From the NCBI GenBank assembly GCA_030596385.1, contig JAUVKD010000010.1, positions 1-9,392 on the forward strand: 9,392 bases of DNA, read 5' to 3'. A program made the translations under genes and the position numbers. The notes under the pieces are model-generated. The model made no database searches and was not told where the DNA came from. It worked only from the letters and a program-made list of their open reading frames with translations. Source of the stretch: Methanosarcinaceae archaeon (GTDB lineage: Archaea; Halobacteriota; Methanosarcinia; Methanosarcinales; Methanosarcinaceae). Below, piece by piece: positions 1-6,420 of this stretch. Every line of letters starts with the position of its first letter. Within the stretch, counting starts at the first letter, position 1.

Positions 1-2
1 AA

Positions 3-677
3 AAAGCAGAGTCTGAAACAGGCGAGACGAAAATGTACATGTGCAATATAACTGCGCCGACGTGTGAGGAGATAATCAAGAGGGCACAGGTTATTAGTGA
101 CCTTGGCGGAAAGTATGTGATGATCGATATCATGCCTGTTGGCTGGACTGCCCTGCAATCACTACGCGAAGCCACTGGGGACATGGGACTTGTGATCCAT
201 GCGCACAGGTGCATGCATTCGGCAATTACACGATATCCACTGCATGGTATTAGTATGCTTGTTATCGCAAAACTTACACGCCTTATCGGGCTTGACCAGC
301 TTCATATTGGAACAGTTGTCGGAAAAATGCACGGCGAGCGGGATGAGGTACTGGCACTTCGGGATGAATGTGTTATGGACATAGTCCCTGCGAATGAAGA
401 TATGCATATTCTTGAGCAGGATTGGGGTAAGATTAAACCAATGTTCCCGGTTGCGTCAGGTGGTCTCGAACCAACCATGATCCCTGAACTGTTGCGGATA
501 TTCGGAAACGATGTGATTATGCAGTTCGGTGGAGGTATTCACGCTCATCCGGATGGAACTTATGCAGGTGCAACGGCGTGTCGCCAGGCTGTTGATGCAG
601 CACTTAATGGCATATCCCTAGAGGAATATGCAAAAACGCATGCCCAGATCAAGGCTGCACTTGAGAAATGGGGATAA
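3..677 (+). CDS. rbcL: Form III (archaeal) RuBisCO large subunit, 3' part
   Basis: Partial gene: the frame is open from the left edge (codons from base 3), so the N-terminal domain and the carbamylated-lysine KDDE loop lie outside the window. Numbering from the first ATG at 33, the C-terminal barrel shows HAHR at 56-59, the loop containing LHIGT with His91, the loop-6 lysine in VVGKMHG (Lys98), the phosphate-binding ASGGLEP at 141-147, and FGGGIHAHPDG at 165-175. All of these are RuBisCO active-site or phosphate-binding elements. In the archaeal family the enzyme carboxylates ribulose-1,5-bisphosphate to two 3-phosphoglycerates, usually in the AMP/nucleoside salvage route and not in a Calvin cycle. 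That role is family knowledge; the partner genes (AMP phosphorylase, R15P isomerase) are not visible. The C-terminus ends in a plain helix (EKWG) with no insertion. The ATG at 33 is internal, not a start. Confidence 0.95.
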   Translation, partial: KAESETGETKMYMCNITAPTCEEIIKRAQVISDLGGKYVMIDIMPVGWTALQSLREATGDMGLVIHAHRCMHSAITRYPLHGISMLVIAKLTRLIGLDQLHIGTVVGKMHGERDEVLALRDECVMDIVPANEDMHILEQDWGKIKPMFPVASGGLEPTMIPELLRIFGNDVIMQFGGGIHAHPDGTYAGATACRQAVDAALNGISLEEYAKTHAQIKAALEKWG

Positions 678-718
678 GTGGTAATGATTGAATAGATAGA
701 TGCGGTCGTTTATAGCCA

Positions 719-1804
719 ATGAACAGCACAACCCTGATTTTGAAGATGAGTGAGAGAAATTTTGAGGAAAACATCACCAAGGCTGCCCATATTCTCAAAC
801 AGGGTGGTACTGTGGCGTTTCCAACCGAGACCGTTTACGGTCTGGGTGCGGATGCGCTTAACCCTGCTTCCGTCCGAAAGATATTCAAAGCGAAGGGGCG
901 GCCAGCTGACAATCCCCTGATAGTACATATTGCTTCAATGGATACCCTTGACGAAATTGCCAAAAATATTCCGCCTATTGCCGTTGAACTAATGGATATA
1001 TTCTGGCCAGGTCCGCTGACGTTTGTCCTCAAACGAAAGAATACCGTGCCTGATGTTACAACAGGTGGACTTGATACCGTTGCTGTGAGGATGCCGGACA
1101 ATCCTGTCGCACTTGCGCTGATCAGGGAAGCGGGCATGCCATTAGCAGCCCCAAGTGCGAACACGTCAGGAAAACCGAGTCCGACAACAGCCGGTCATGT
1201 AATGTCCGACCTTGTGGGCAGGATCGATGCTGTAATCGATGGCGGGGTCGTAAAGGTAGGGGTTGAGTCAACGGTACTTGATGTTACATCCGGTATACCG
1301 GTGATACTCAGGCCTGGCAGTATAAGTGTGGAAACTTTAAGGAAGCACGTTGGTGAGGTCCTGGTCGGTTATACCGATATGGAAATTGAGGAAGGCGAAT
1401 TGGTGCGATCTCCAGGTATGAAATATACCCACTATTCTCCTGATACCAGAGTCGTACTTGTTGAAGGTGAAAGCGCCGCTGTTTTGGCGAAGATATCCGA
1501 ACTGATTGACAATTATTCTCAAAAAGATATGTGCGTGGGATTGCTCATTACGGAAGAAACTGCCGAACATGTATATGCAGATAAAATGTACTCGCTCGGA
1601 AGACGGGATGAACCGGAAGATGCTGCCCATAATTTGTTTGCAGGGTTGCGCTATCTTGATAGCAAGGATGCTGATATTGATGGCAGGGATGCTGATGTTG
1701 ATGTTGATATTATAATTGTGGACGGCTCGGTTAAACAGGATGGTGTTGGAGCTGCGGTTTTTAACAGGTTGAGAAAGGCTGCGAATGAATTGGTTAAAGT
1801 TTAA
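719..1804 (+). CDS. sua5: L-threonylcarbamoyladenylate synthase, Sua5/YrdC/YwlC type
   Basis: Makes threonylcarbamoyl-AMP from threonine, bicarbonate and ATP, the first step of tRNA t6A37 synthesis (family knowledge). The 361 residues show an N-terminal YrdC domain (about 15-205) with GTVAFPTETVYGLG at 30-43, KAKGRPADNPL at 58-67, WPGPLT at 96-101, APSANTSGKPSPTT at 144-157 and GVESTVLD at 181-188. A Sua5-type linker follows (SPGMKYTHYSPD, 231-242), then the Sua5 C-terminal domain ending in GVGAAVFNRLRKAA. It is therefore the long two-domain form, not the short YrdC form. I keep the ATG at 719 because the segment TTLILKMS resembles the usual Sua5 N-terminus, but no good SD precedes it; ATG 746 is the alternative. 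It lies 41 bp after the RuBisCO gene, so cotranscription is possible. Residues 314-331 are an acidic repeat that looks like a recent insertion. Confidence 0.95.
   Translation: MNSTTLILKMSERNFEENITKAAHILKQGGTVAFPTETVYGLGADALNPASVRKIFKAKGRPADNPLIVHIASMDTLDEIAKNIPPIAVELMDIFWPGPLTFVLKRKNTVPDVTTGGLDTVAVRMPDNPVALALIREAGMPLAAPSANTSGKPSPTTAGHVMSDLVGRIDAVIDGGVVKVGVESTVLDVTSGIPVILRPGSISVETLRKHVGEVLVGYTDMEIEEGELVRSPGMKYTHYSPDTRVVLVEGESAAVLAKISELIDNYSQKDMCVGLLITEETAEHVYADKMYSLGRRDEPEDAAHNLFAGLRYLDSKDADIDGRDADVDVDIIIVDGSVKQDGVGAAVFNRLRKAANELVKV
1658..1711 (+). repeat. 21-bp tandem duplication inside sua5
   Basis: Copy 1 (1658-1678) and copy 2 (1679-1699) are adjacent and match at 18 of 21 positions; all three differences are A/G. 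Two shorter GATRTT units follow (1700-1711). In frame they encode DSKDADI, DGRDADV and DVDI, an Asp-rich insertion just before the IIIVDGS strand of the Sua5 C-terminal domain. The length is a multiple of three, so the gene stays open. Confidence 0.9.
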
Positions 1805-2051
1805 GGGATGTGAAATATTGAAACAGGATAAAAAGGAGAATCTGGCTGCAAAGCAAAAATATACGGTGATTGTCAGGAGAAATCAACAGATAAATAAAGT
1901 GAATATTGTTATTCTTGCTGTTGGGCTGCTGCTTACGTTTACCGGTCATAAAGAGATTGGTGGACAGGTTATTTTGCTTGGAGTCATGATATTTGCGTAT
2001 ACACTGGGCTCGAATTTTATTGCGAGGGCAGGAATGCGGAATAGGAAATAA
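1785..2051 (+). CDS. Small two-helix membrane protein, unknown function
   Basis: An 88-residue protein that I do not recognise as a named family. It has a basic, Lys/Gln-rich N-terminal stretch (about 1-35), a hydrophobic segment VNIVILAVGLLLTFTG (about 39-54), a short loop GHKEIGG, a second hydrophobic segment QVILLGVMIFAYTLGSNFI (about 61-79), and an Arg/Lys tail. This predicts a helical hairpin in the membrane with both ends on the positively charged (cytoplasmic) side. Two starts are possible. ATG 1785 overlaps the last 20 bases of sua5 and has GAGAAAGG upstream. TTG 1818 lies 13 bases after the sua5 stop, with GGGATGTG upstream, and would give 77 residues. Either way the gene is tightly coupled to sua5 and probably cotranscribed. 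No functional link to t6A synthesis can be inferred. Confidence 0.75.
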   Translation: MNWLKFKGCEILKQDKKENLAAKQKYTVIVRRNQQINKVNIVILAVGLLLTFTGHKEIGGQVILLGVMIFAYTLGSNFIARAGMRNRK

Positions 2052-2137
2052 TGTTGATTTGATTATGTGTTTAACTTGACATATACTGTATAATAAGTTT
2101 TAAAGCATATAAGAAATAATAAGACAGATGAAATAAT

Positions 2138-2281
2138 TTATCTTATGATTGACAAATCGCTCATTGTTAAATCTCCTTCATAAACAGCGTATTGCAAGAA
2201 AACCTGAGTCTCAAATGAACCTGACCGACAGTGAAAAATGGGTATATTAATATTTGTGAAATCCCTAATCCGGATATGCAT
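2138..2281 (-). CDS. Weak candidate small ORF, 47 codons
   Basis: A reverse-strand frame starting MHIRIRDF and ending SDLSIIR, downstream of gatD on the same strand. It has no clear SD at its first ATG. An internal ATG at 2164 follows GAAGGAG at ideal spacing, but that start would give only eight residues. The frame is stop-free for about 13 further codons upstream. I recognise no family. It may be a small peptide gene, the eroded end of a former gene, or chance. Confidence 0.2.
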   Translation of the reverse strand: MHIRIRDFTNINIPIFHCRSGSFETQVFLQYAVYEGDLTMSDLSIIR

Positions 2282-2420
2282 TTTACCCTGCTTTTTGAAG
2301 TGGATACCTGACAACGGCTATGAGGACCAGAACTGATAGGATAATTTTTAATTGACCATGCACTCAGGACGATGTCAATATCACTCACAAGGCCAGAGAT
2401 GTATTATTTGGGACCCAGGT

Positions 2421-2453
2421 AAAAACATTGACACTCAATTCCATAATAAGTGT
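2421..2453 (-). terminator. Possible terminator downstream of gatD
   Basis: On the reverse strand, about 35-65 bases after the gatD stop, short complementary arms (ACACT at 2431-2435 and AGTGT at 2449-2453 on the + strand) are followed by a run of five T (2425-2421). Archaeal termination relies mainly on oligo-T, so the T-run carries most of the weight. The stem is short and the call is tentative. Confidence 0.35.
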
Positions 2454-2487
2454 GTCCCCTGTGATTAATTTTCGTTGCATGATCCAT

Positions 2488-3741
2488 TTATCCGGAGTTT
2501 TGCGGACTAAACCTACTGTCTCCTTTCATAATATCACAAACCGTGTCAAAATCATTTGATTGCCCGAGTGCCCACATAAGTTTGACCAGGGCAACTTCTG
2601 CCAGCATATCATCACCTTCAATAATGCCGGCTTTTAAGATGTCACGACCGGTATCGTAAACCCTGTCGCATACCCTGCCATTTAAACACTGTGATGTCAT
2701 GATAACCGGAATTTTCAAATCCCTTGCTTGCTTGATTGCCGGCACCCAGTCGGCTGAGACATGACCAAGTCCGGTACCTTCAATGACAATTCCACGATAA
2801 CCTGCATCAATGTAATGCAATAATATGTCCGGACTTGCGCCTGGTGTGAATTTAACAAGCGCGCATTTCAGTTCAAATCCTTCATACAACTTTAACTCAC
2901 AACTATTGCGCCTGATATAATCACCGTCCGCCATTATCTTCCGAGTGGCATAATCAACAGTTCCTATGGGTTTGGAATTTATTGATTTGAATGCATCCCT
3001 TCTTGATGTATGCATTTTGCGCACCTTTGTGCCGCGGTGAATTATACAATGATCATCAGACTGGGTGCCGTGCATTACGACACACACTTCTGCAATATCA
3101 CTGACAGCCACAATAGCTGCGCATATGGCATTCATGGCATTGTCACTGCTTGGCCTGTCCGCACTTCGCTGGGAACCGACAAAAACTATCGGTACAGGTG
3201 TCTGAATCATAAATGACAGCGCAGCAGCGGAATACGTCATAGTATCCGTACCGTGCGCAATGATTATGCCATCGGCACCGTTTTTTATCTCTTCGACCAC
3301 TGTACGGGCAAGTTCTATCCAGTACTCAGCCTTCATGTTTTCGGACAAGATATTATAGACAACTTTCCCGCTAAAATCAGCAATATCCTTTAATTCAGGT
3401 ATCGTGTTTAAAATATCATCTGCCGAAAACTGTGCATTTACCGCGCCGGTCCTGTAATCGATCTTGCTGGCAATTGTGCCGCCGGTTGATAGAATGGAAA
3501 TATTCGGGAGTTTGCGGGAGGCTTTCTTCTGCACTTTCCGTTTCCCTGTATTTGTTGGAGATGAAACAGTTTTCTGTTTTGTCTCAATAATAGTTATCTT
3601 TACATCTTCCGGACTGATACCTGCATTGTATCCGCTATCCATTTTAAGCACAATATTGTTGGTCGTGCCTGGCATCACAATGCCTTCATACACCCTGTCC
3701 TCTTTTTCGATACGTATTCTGTCGCCTTGTCCAAAATTCAT
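2488..3741 (-). CDS. gatD: Glutamyl-tRNA(Gln) amidotransferase subunit D
   Basis: The amidase half of the archaeal GatDE complex: an L-asparaginase-type enzyme that releases ammonia, which GatE uses to convert Glu-tRNA(Gln) to Gln-tRNA(Gln) (family knowledge). The 417 residues start with the GatD-specific N-terminal beta-barrel (1-54: [24 protein letters not shown]), a Lys-rich linker (about 55-78), then the asparaginase fold. STGGTIAS (85-92) carries the nucleophile-type Thr, HGTDT (163-167) the Thr-Asp pair, and K242 in [12 protein letters not shown] the expected catalytic Lys. [19 protein letters not shown] (349-367) is typical of the C-terminal lobe. The barrel domain plus length separate it from a plain asparaginase. 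ATG 3741 is preceded by AGGTAGGATC, a fair SD. It follows argH on the same strand but 401 bases away, so it probably has its own promoter. gatE is not adjacent. Confidence 0.96.
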   Translation of the reverse strand: MNFGQGDRIRIEKEDRVYEGIVMPGTTNNIVLKMDSGYNAGISPEDVKITIIETKQKTVSSPTNTGKRKVQKKASRKLPNISILSTGGTIASKIDYRTGAVNAQFSADDILNTIPELKDIADFSGKVVYNILSENMKAEYWIELARTVVEEIKNGADGIIIAHGTDTMTYSAAALSFMIQTPVPIVFVGSQRSADRPSSDNAMNAICAAIVAVSDIAEVCVVMHGTQSDDHCIIHRGTKVRKMHTSRRDAFKSINSKPIGTVDYATRKIMADGDYIRRNSCELKLYEGFELKCALVKFTPGASPDILLHYIDAGYRGIVIEGTGLGHVSADWVPAIKQARDLKIPVIMTSQCLNGRVCDRVYDTGRDILKAGIIEGDDMLAEVALVKLMWALGQSNDFDTVCDIMKGDSRFSPQNSG

Positions 3742-3798
3742 GATCCTACCTTTTACGTACTTGTTTTGTTAATTTTGATTCCGGGTTACTCAGCCGTA

Positions 3799-3835
3799 GG
3801 CGGAGCATCCCGCCATCACTAATGAAATTTTCATT
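3799..3835. repeat. Two inverted repeats in the predicted gatD leader
   Basis: GGCGG (3799-3803) pairs with CCGCC (3810-3814) around a 6-base loop, a GC-rich hairpin in an AT-rich background. Next to it, AATGAAA (3821-3827) pairs with TTTCATT (3829-3835) around a single base. Both fall between the candidate TATA box (3864-3873) and the gatD start, so both could form in the mRNA leader. Alternatively the second could be a protein-binding site on DNA. Confidence 0.55.
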
Positions 3836-3987
3836 TTTTCGCATTTAATGGATAAAGTGAATTCATTTATAGGTTTTGGACTGGTTTTAGACACTATTTT
3901 CGTGGGAAGTGATGTTGAAATGCGCCACCTGCAGCGGTTATATTGTTTTTTAATTGTACATAAAGTATAACTTTTTGTACTCAAAGT

Positions 3988-4071
3988 AAATGCGACCGCA
4001 GGGAGCATTTTCTTGTAGTATATAATTTATAGAATTATATAGTCCGAGTCAATCCGAGCATAGCGAGGATT
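3988..4071. repeat. Cluster of three inverted repeats after argH
   Basis: AAATGC (3988-3993) pairs with GCATTT (4005-4010). TATATAATT (4019-4027) pairs with AATTATATA (4033-4041), a perfect 9-bp stem. AATCC (4051-4055) pairs with GGATT (4067-4071). The first and third have 11-base loops that both begin and end in GA (GACCGCAGGGA and GAGCATAGCGA), so they may be members of one small dispersed repeat family. They lie within 160 bases of the argH stop and may also take part in ending its transcript. Confidence 0.55.
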
Positions 4072-4142
4072 TTCTCGTTCAGACAAAACAATCTCATTTG
4101 TGCACCGATCTCATCACATATATACAAATACCATTTTTTGTT

Positions 4143-5624
4143 TTATTTCATATTATGAATGTATTCATCAACAACACCCAGCAAGCCACTTATGGAATCG
4201 TCGATCCGCTTGTTCAGGCGTTTGAGTTCCTGTTCATCTTTATCCAGTTTAACCCTGCATTTATTCAGTGACTCACGCACCTCGTAAGGCGCAGGTCCGC
4301 CTGTGATGTTTCGTTTTTTGATATTTGATATCGGGTCAAGGGCTTCACGGATCATCTCTTCGGTTAACCCGCGTCCGCTCAGGCTTTCACCGATCACGCT
4401 ATGCGCCACTGCATCGATCTCGCCAGGTGTTGGTTTGCCACTGCCGCATGCAAGCACACCCACAATCTGGTGCGCGGTCCGAAATGGCAAACCTGTCACC
4501 CTTACCATGGTGTCTGCAAGTTCGGTTGCAGTCGTAAAACCTGCAACTGACTTCTTTGCCATTATATCGGAGTTTACTTTCATTGTCCCGATCATGCCTG
4601 CCATAATACGAACAGCAGCCCGGGTTGTTTCAGTGGAGCGCCAGATATTTGGCGTGGCTTCCTGCAAGTCACGGTTATAACTTAGAGGCAAAGATTTACA
4701 GATTGACAAAAGCGACATGAGTGAACCTATCGCCACTCCACTTTTCCCTCGTACAAGTTCGGCAGTGTCAGGATTTTTCTTCTGTGGCATGATGGATGAA
4801 GTGGACGTATACCTGTCATCCAGTTCTATAAAATCGAATTCTGATGTTGACCATATTACTATTTCTTCTGCCATTTTGCTAAGGTTTATCATGATATTTG
4901 CAAGTACGCTCGCGGATTCGATCAGGAAATCGCGACTGCTCACAGCATCCATTGAATTTTCAATAAGGTCATCAAACCCGAGCAATGTTTGTGTGCGTGG
5001 CCGGTCGATGTTAAAACCGGTAGAAGCAAATGCTGCTGCACCTAGAGGGCTCATGTTTACCCTTAAAAGAGCACCCATTGTTCGGTCAAAATCGCGACCG
5101 AATGCGTTTGCATGTGCGATTAGGTGATGTGCAAGAGTTGTTGGCTGGGCATGTTGCAAGTGAGTAAAACCGGGCATGAGCGTATCGATATTTTTGCCTG
5201 CTGTGCTGTACAATGATTTACGAAGAAGCACAAGGTCATCCATAAGCCCGAGCAGTTCGTCGCGAAGCACAAGCCTGATACATGTAGCCACCTCATCATT
5301 ACGAGAGCGACCTGAGTGCATCCTGCCGCCTGTGTTTTCACCTACAAGATCGATGAGTCGTGACTCAAGCGAGATGTGTATGTCTTCATAGGTGTGATCA
5401 AGTTTATCGATTCCCTCTTCTTTGATTTTAAGTATTGCTTCAAGTATAGCGGCACAATCGTTATTCTCTATTATGCCCTGTTCTTTCAGCATTACTGTGT
5501 GCGCCAGGTCAACTGCGATATCTGCTTTAAATATCCATTTATCTGCATCCATAGAGGATGTAAACTTTATGATCTCCTCATCGGGCGCGGTTGCAAGCCG
5601 TCCTCTTCGCAAAATATCGCTCAT
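4143..5624 (-). CDS. argH: Argininosuccinate lyase
   Basis: Last step of arginine biosynthesis: splits argininosuccinate into arginine and fumarate, as a cytoplasmic homotetramer of the fumarase/aspartase superfamily. With the start at 5624 it has 493 residues, a normal length. Motifs: HSGRSRNDEVAT (103-114), the conserved THLQHAQPTT (154-163), DAVSSRDF (226-233) and the superfamily signature TSSIMPQKKNPD (275-286), whose mobile loop carries the catalytic Ser. NRDLQE (317-322) and the C-terminal helices also fit. The start MSDILRRGRL is chosen because it matches the usual archaeal N-terminus and has a strong SD (AGAGGA, 7-8 bases upstream). A 20-residue upstream extension to 5684 would cover the promoter and is rejected. 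No other arg gene is in the window. gatD lies downstream on the same strand, but the gap argues against simple cotranscription. Confidence 0.97.
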   Translation of the reverse strand: MSDILRRGRLATAPDEEIIKFTSSMDADKWIFKADIAVDLAHTVMLKEQGIIENNDCAAILEAILKIKEEGIDKLDHTYEDIHISLESRLIDLVGENTGGRMHSGRSRNDEVATCIRLVLRDELLGLMDDLVLLRKSLYSTAGKNIDTLMPGFTHLQHAQPTTLAHHLIAHANAFGRDFDRTMGALLRVNMSPLGAAAFASTGFNIDRPRTQTLLGFDDLIENSMDAVSSRDFLIESASVLANIMINLSKMAEEIVIWSTSEFDFIELDDRYTSTSSIMPQKKNPDTAELVRGKSGVAIGSLMSLLSICKSLPLSYNRDLQEATPNIWRSTETTRAAVRIMAGMIGTMKVNSDIMAKKSVAGFTTATELADTMVRVTGLPFRTAHQIVGVLACGSGKPTPGEIDAVAHSVIGESLSGRGLTEEMIREALDPISNIKKRNITGGPAPYEVRESLNKCRVKLDKDEQELKRLNKRIDDSISGLLGVVDEYIHNMK

Positions 5625-5656
5625 TTGATTCCTCTGCGGTTTTAAATAGAATCGCT

Positions 5657-5668
5657 CTGAATATTCAG
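5657..5668. promoter_or_regulatory. Perfect 12-bp palindrome at predicted argH transcript start
   Basis: CTGAATATTCAG is perfectly symmetric and lies 33-44 bases upstream of the argH ATG. A TATA-like element on the reverse strand (TATTTAAGT, about 5695-5687) sits about 25 bases further upstream, so the predicted start of transcription falls inside the palindrome. This is a common position for archaeal repressor operators. Its function is inferred from position only. Confidence 0.45.
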
Positions 5669-5900
5669 CATGACATGGTTTCAAAGACTTAAATACGAAT
5701 CGGTTTTAGAAAGCGGAATAAAACAAAAAAAGCATGATTGTTAAATAATATGGCGGAAATATTTTATTAAACATAGATATAATATGTGCAATTTAAATTG
5801 ATATGATGGTTCTTTGTAATACCTGCATTCTGAAAAGTTGCAGGCACTCAATATCGCAGGAGGATGTGTTTCGTGATGATAAATAAGAACAAACACATAA

Positions 5901-5934
5901 CTGTGTAAGGATACAAACTGTATGAGGATACAAA
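5901..5934. repeat. Two tandem 17-bp repeats upstream of the secreted-protein gene
   Basis: CTGTGTAAGGATACAAA (5901-5917) and CTGTATGAGGATACAAA (5918-5934) are directly adjacent and agree at 15 of 17 positions. They end about 15 bases before the TATA-like box for the gene at 6010, a position typical of activator binding in archaea. Binding is an inference. Confidence 0.6.
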
Positions 5935-6009
5935 GCATTCAAAATATTGTTTAAAAATTAGATACCGGTTTAACTATATTTCAATAAAATATAAAAAGGA
6001 GTGGTTAAA

Positions 6010-6420
6010 ATGAAGAAAATATTCGTGATAGTGGCAATATCTTTGCTGTTTGTGATGGCAAGTTCGGCAGTAGCGATGGCTAAACAAGAAGAGATACCAA
6101 ATACCGTTAAGCCAACAGACACCTTTAAACTAAAACAGGGGTACTGTCTGCAGGTAACTGCGATTAACATAACCGCTGATAAAGCTTGGATGCAGTTGAC
6201 CTGTGCTAATGGTGATGTTGTTGATAATTGCGTGGTGTATGCAGGAGAATGTTTCAATCTGTACGATGATGGGGCATTGATCGTAGAAACGGAACAGGTA
6301 ACTATATTCTGCGGACTCATCTATAATCTTGTTGCAATAGATGACCTTGTTCAATACAACAAGAACACGGGAAATCCTATATTGACCATGGATAATGTGG
6401 TACTTGTTTGTAATATTTAG
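6010..6420 (+). CDS. Secreted S-layer-like mini-protein with six cysteines
   Basis: A 136-residue protein with a classic Sec signal peptide: MKK, a hydrophobic core (about 4-20), and an AMA cleavage site before Lys25. The mature part (about 112 residues) has the rhythm of the Methanosarcina-type S-layer domain (PF07752): GYxLxVxxI (about 44-52), AWMQLTCANGDVVDNCVVYAGECFNLY (about 59-85, the family's VWLxLxKDGxVVDDKVVxEGExFxY), then strands ending VVLV. This is recalled family resemblance, not a search result. It covers less than one full domain and has no C-terminal anchor, so it may be a soluble or lattice-associated surface protein. Cysteines at 46, 65, 74, 81, 101 and 134 (six) could form three disulfides, which is odd for that family. 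ATG 6010 is chosen over GTG 6001 because AAGGAG ends 8 bases before it and MKK is the natural signal-peptide start. A surface or envelope role is inferred. Confidence 0.75.
   Translation: MKKIFVIVAISLLFVMASSAVAMAKQEEIPNTVKPTDTFKLKQGYCLQVTAINITADKAWMQLTCANGDVVDNCVVYAGECFNLYDDGALIVETEQVTIFCGLIYNLVAIDDLVQYNKNTGNPILTMDNVVLVCNI

Larger units (their letters stand above)
2052..2487. other. Gene-poor interval between converging genes
   Basis: This gap lies between the converging membrane-protein gene and gatD. The first 120 bases are very AT-rich, with an imperfect inverted repeat around 2125-2143. I find no tRNA-like or rRNA-like sequence and no ORF with clear family features. It holds a weak 47-codon reverse-strand ORF (2138-2281) and a possible gatD terminator (2421-2453). 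A + strand 36-codon ORF (2358-2468) has four cysteines in a C-x8-C and C-x2-C arrangement but no SD, so it is probably chance. Confidence 0.6.
3742..4142. other. Hairpin-rich 401-bp region upstream of gatD
   Basis: This is the gap between the argH stop and the gatD start. It holds at least five short inverted repeats, listed separately, and a TATA-like box for gatD on the reverse strand (CCTATAAATG, 3873-3864) that would place the transcript start near 3840 and give a leader of about 100 bases. No tRNA-like sequence is seen. A 72-codon reverse frame (4008-3790) crosses the hairpins and lacks any protein-like features, so I do not call it. Confidence 0.65.
5625..6009. other. Divergent promoter region between argH and the secreted-protein gene
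   Basis: 385 AT-rich bases between two genes that point away from each other. From argH outward it holds the CTGAATATTCAG palindrome, an A-rich run near 5720-5735, an inverted repeat CCTGCA/TGCAGG (5822-5827 and 5839-5844), an isolated SD-like AGGAGG (5858-5863) followed by a 14-codon frame (5864-5908), the 17-bp tandem repeat, and a TATA-like box (TTTAAAAAT, about 5950-5958) for the rightward gene. No longer coding frame or RNA gene is visible. Confidence 0.6.

Noticed and set aside
2076..2094. TTGACA followed by TATAAT, like a bacterial promoter
   Set aside because: The spacing is only 7 bases instead of about 17, and every gene here is archaeal, where such boxes have no meaning.
2167..2388. 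73-codon reverse ORF after gatD
   Set aside because: No SD, no recognisable pattern and odd composition; another frame over the same bases looks slightly more protein-like.
3790..4008. 72-codon reverse ORF upstream of gatD
   Set aside because: It runs through the inverted repeats, has no SD or family features, and would cover the gatD promoter.
5625..5684. N-terminal extension of argH to an ATG at 5684
   Set aside because: The extra 20 residues do not belong to the family, would erase the promoter, and the ATG at 5624 has a strong SD.
5864..5908. 14-codon leader peptide gene after AGGAGG
   Set aside because: The SD abuts the first ATG, internal starts give an even shorter peptide, and no amino-acid run suggests attenuation, so it is not called as a gene.
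6130..6354. Reverse ORF opposite the secreted-protein gene
   Set aside because: It is a shadow of a gene with a clear signal peptide and SD on the other strand.
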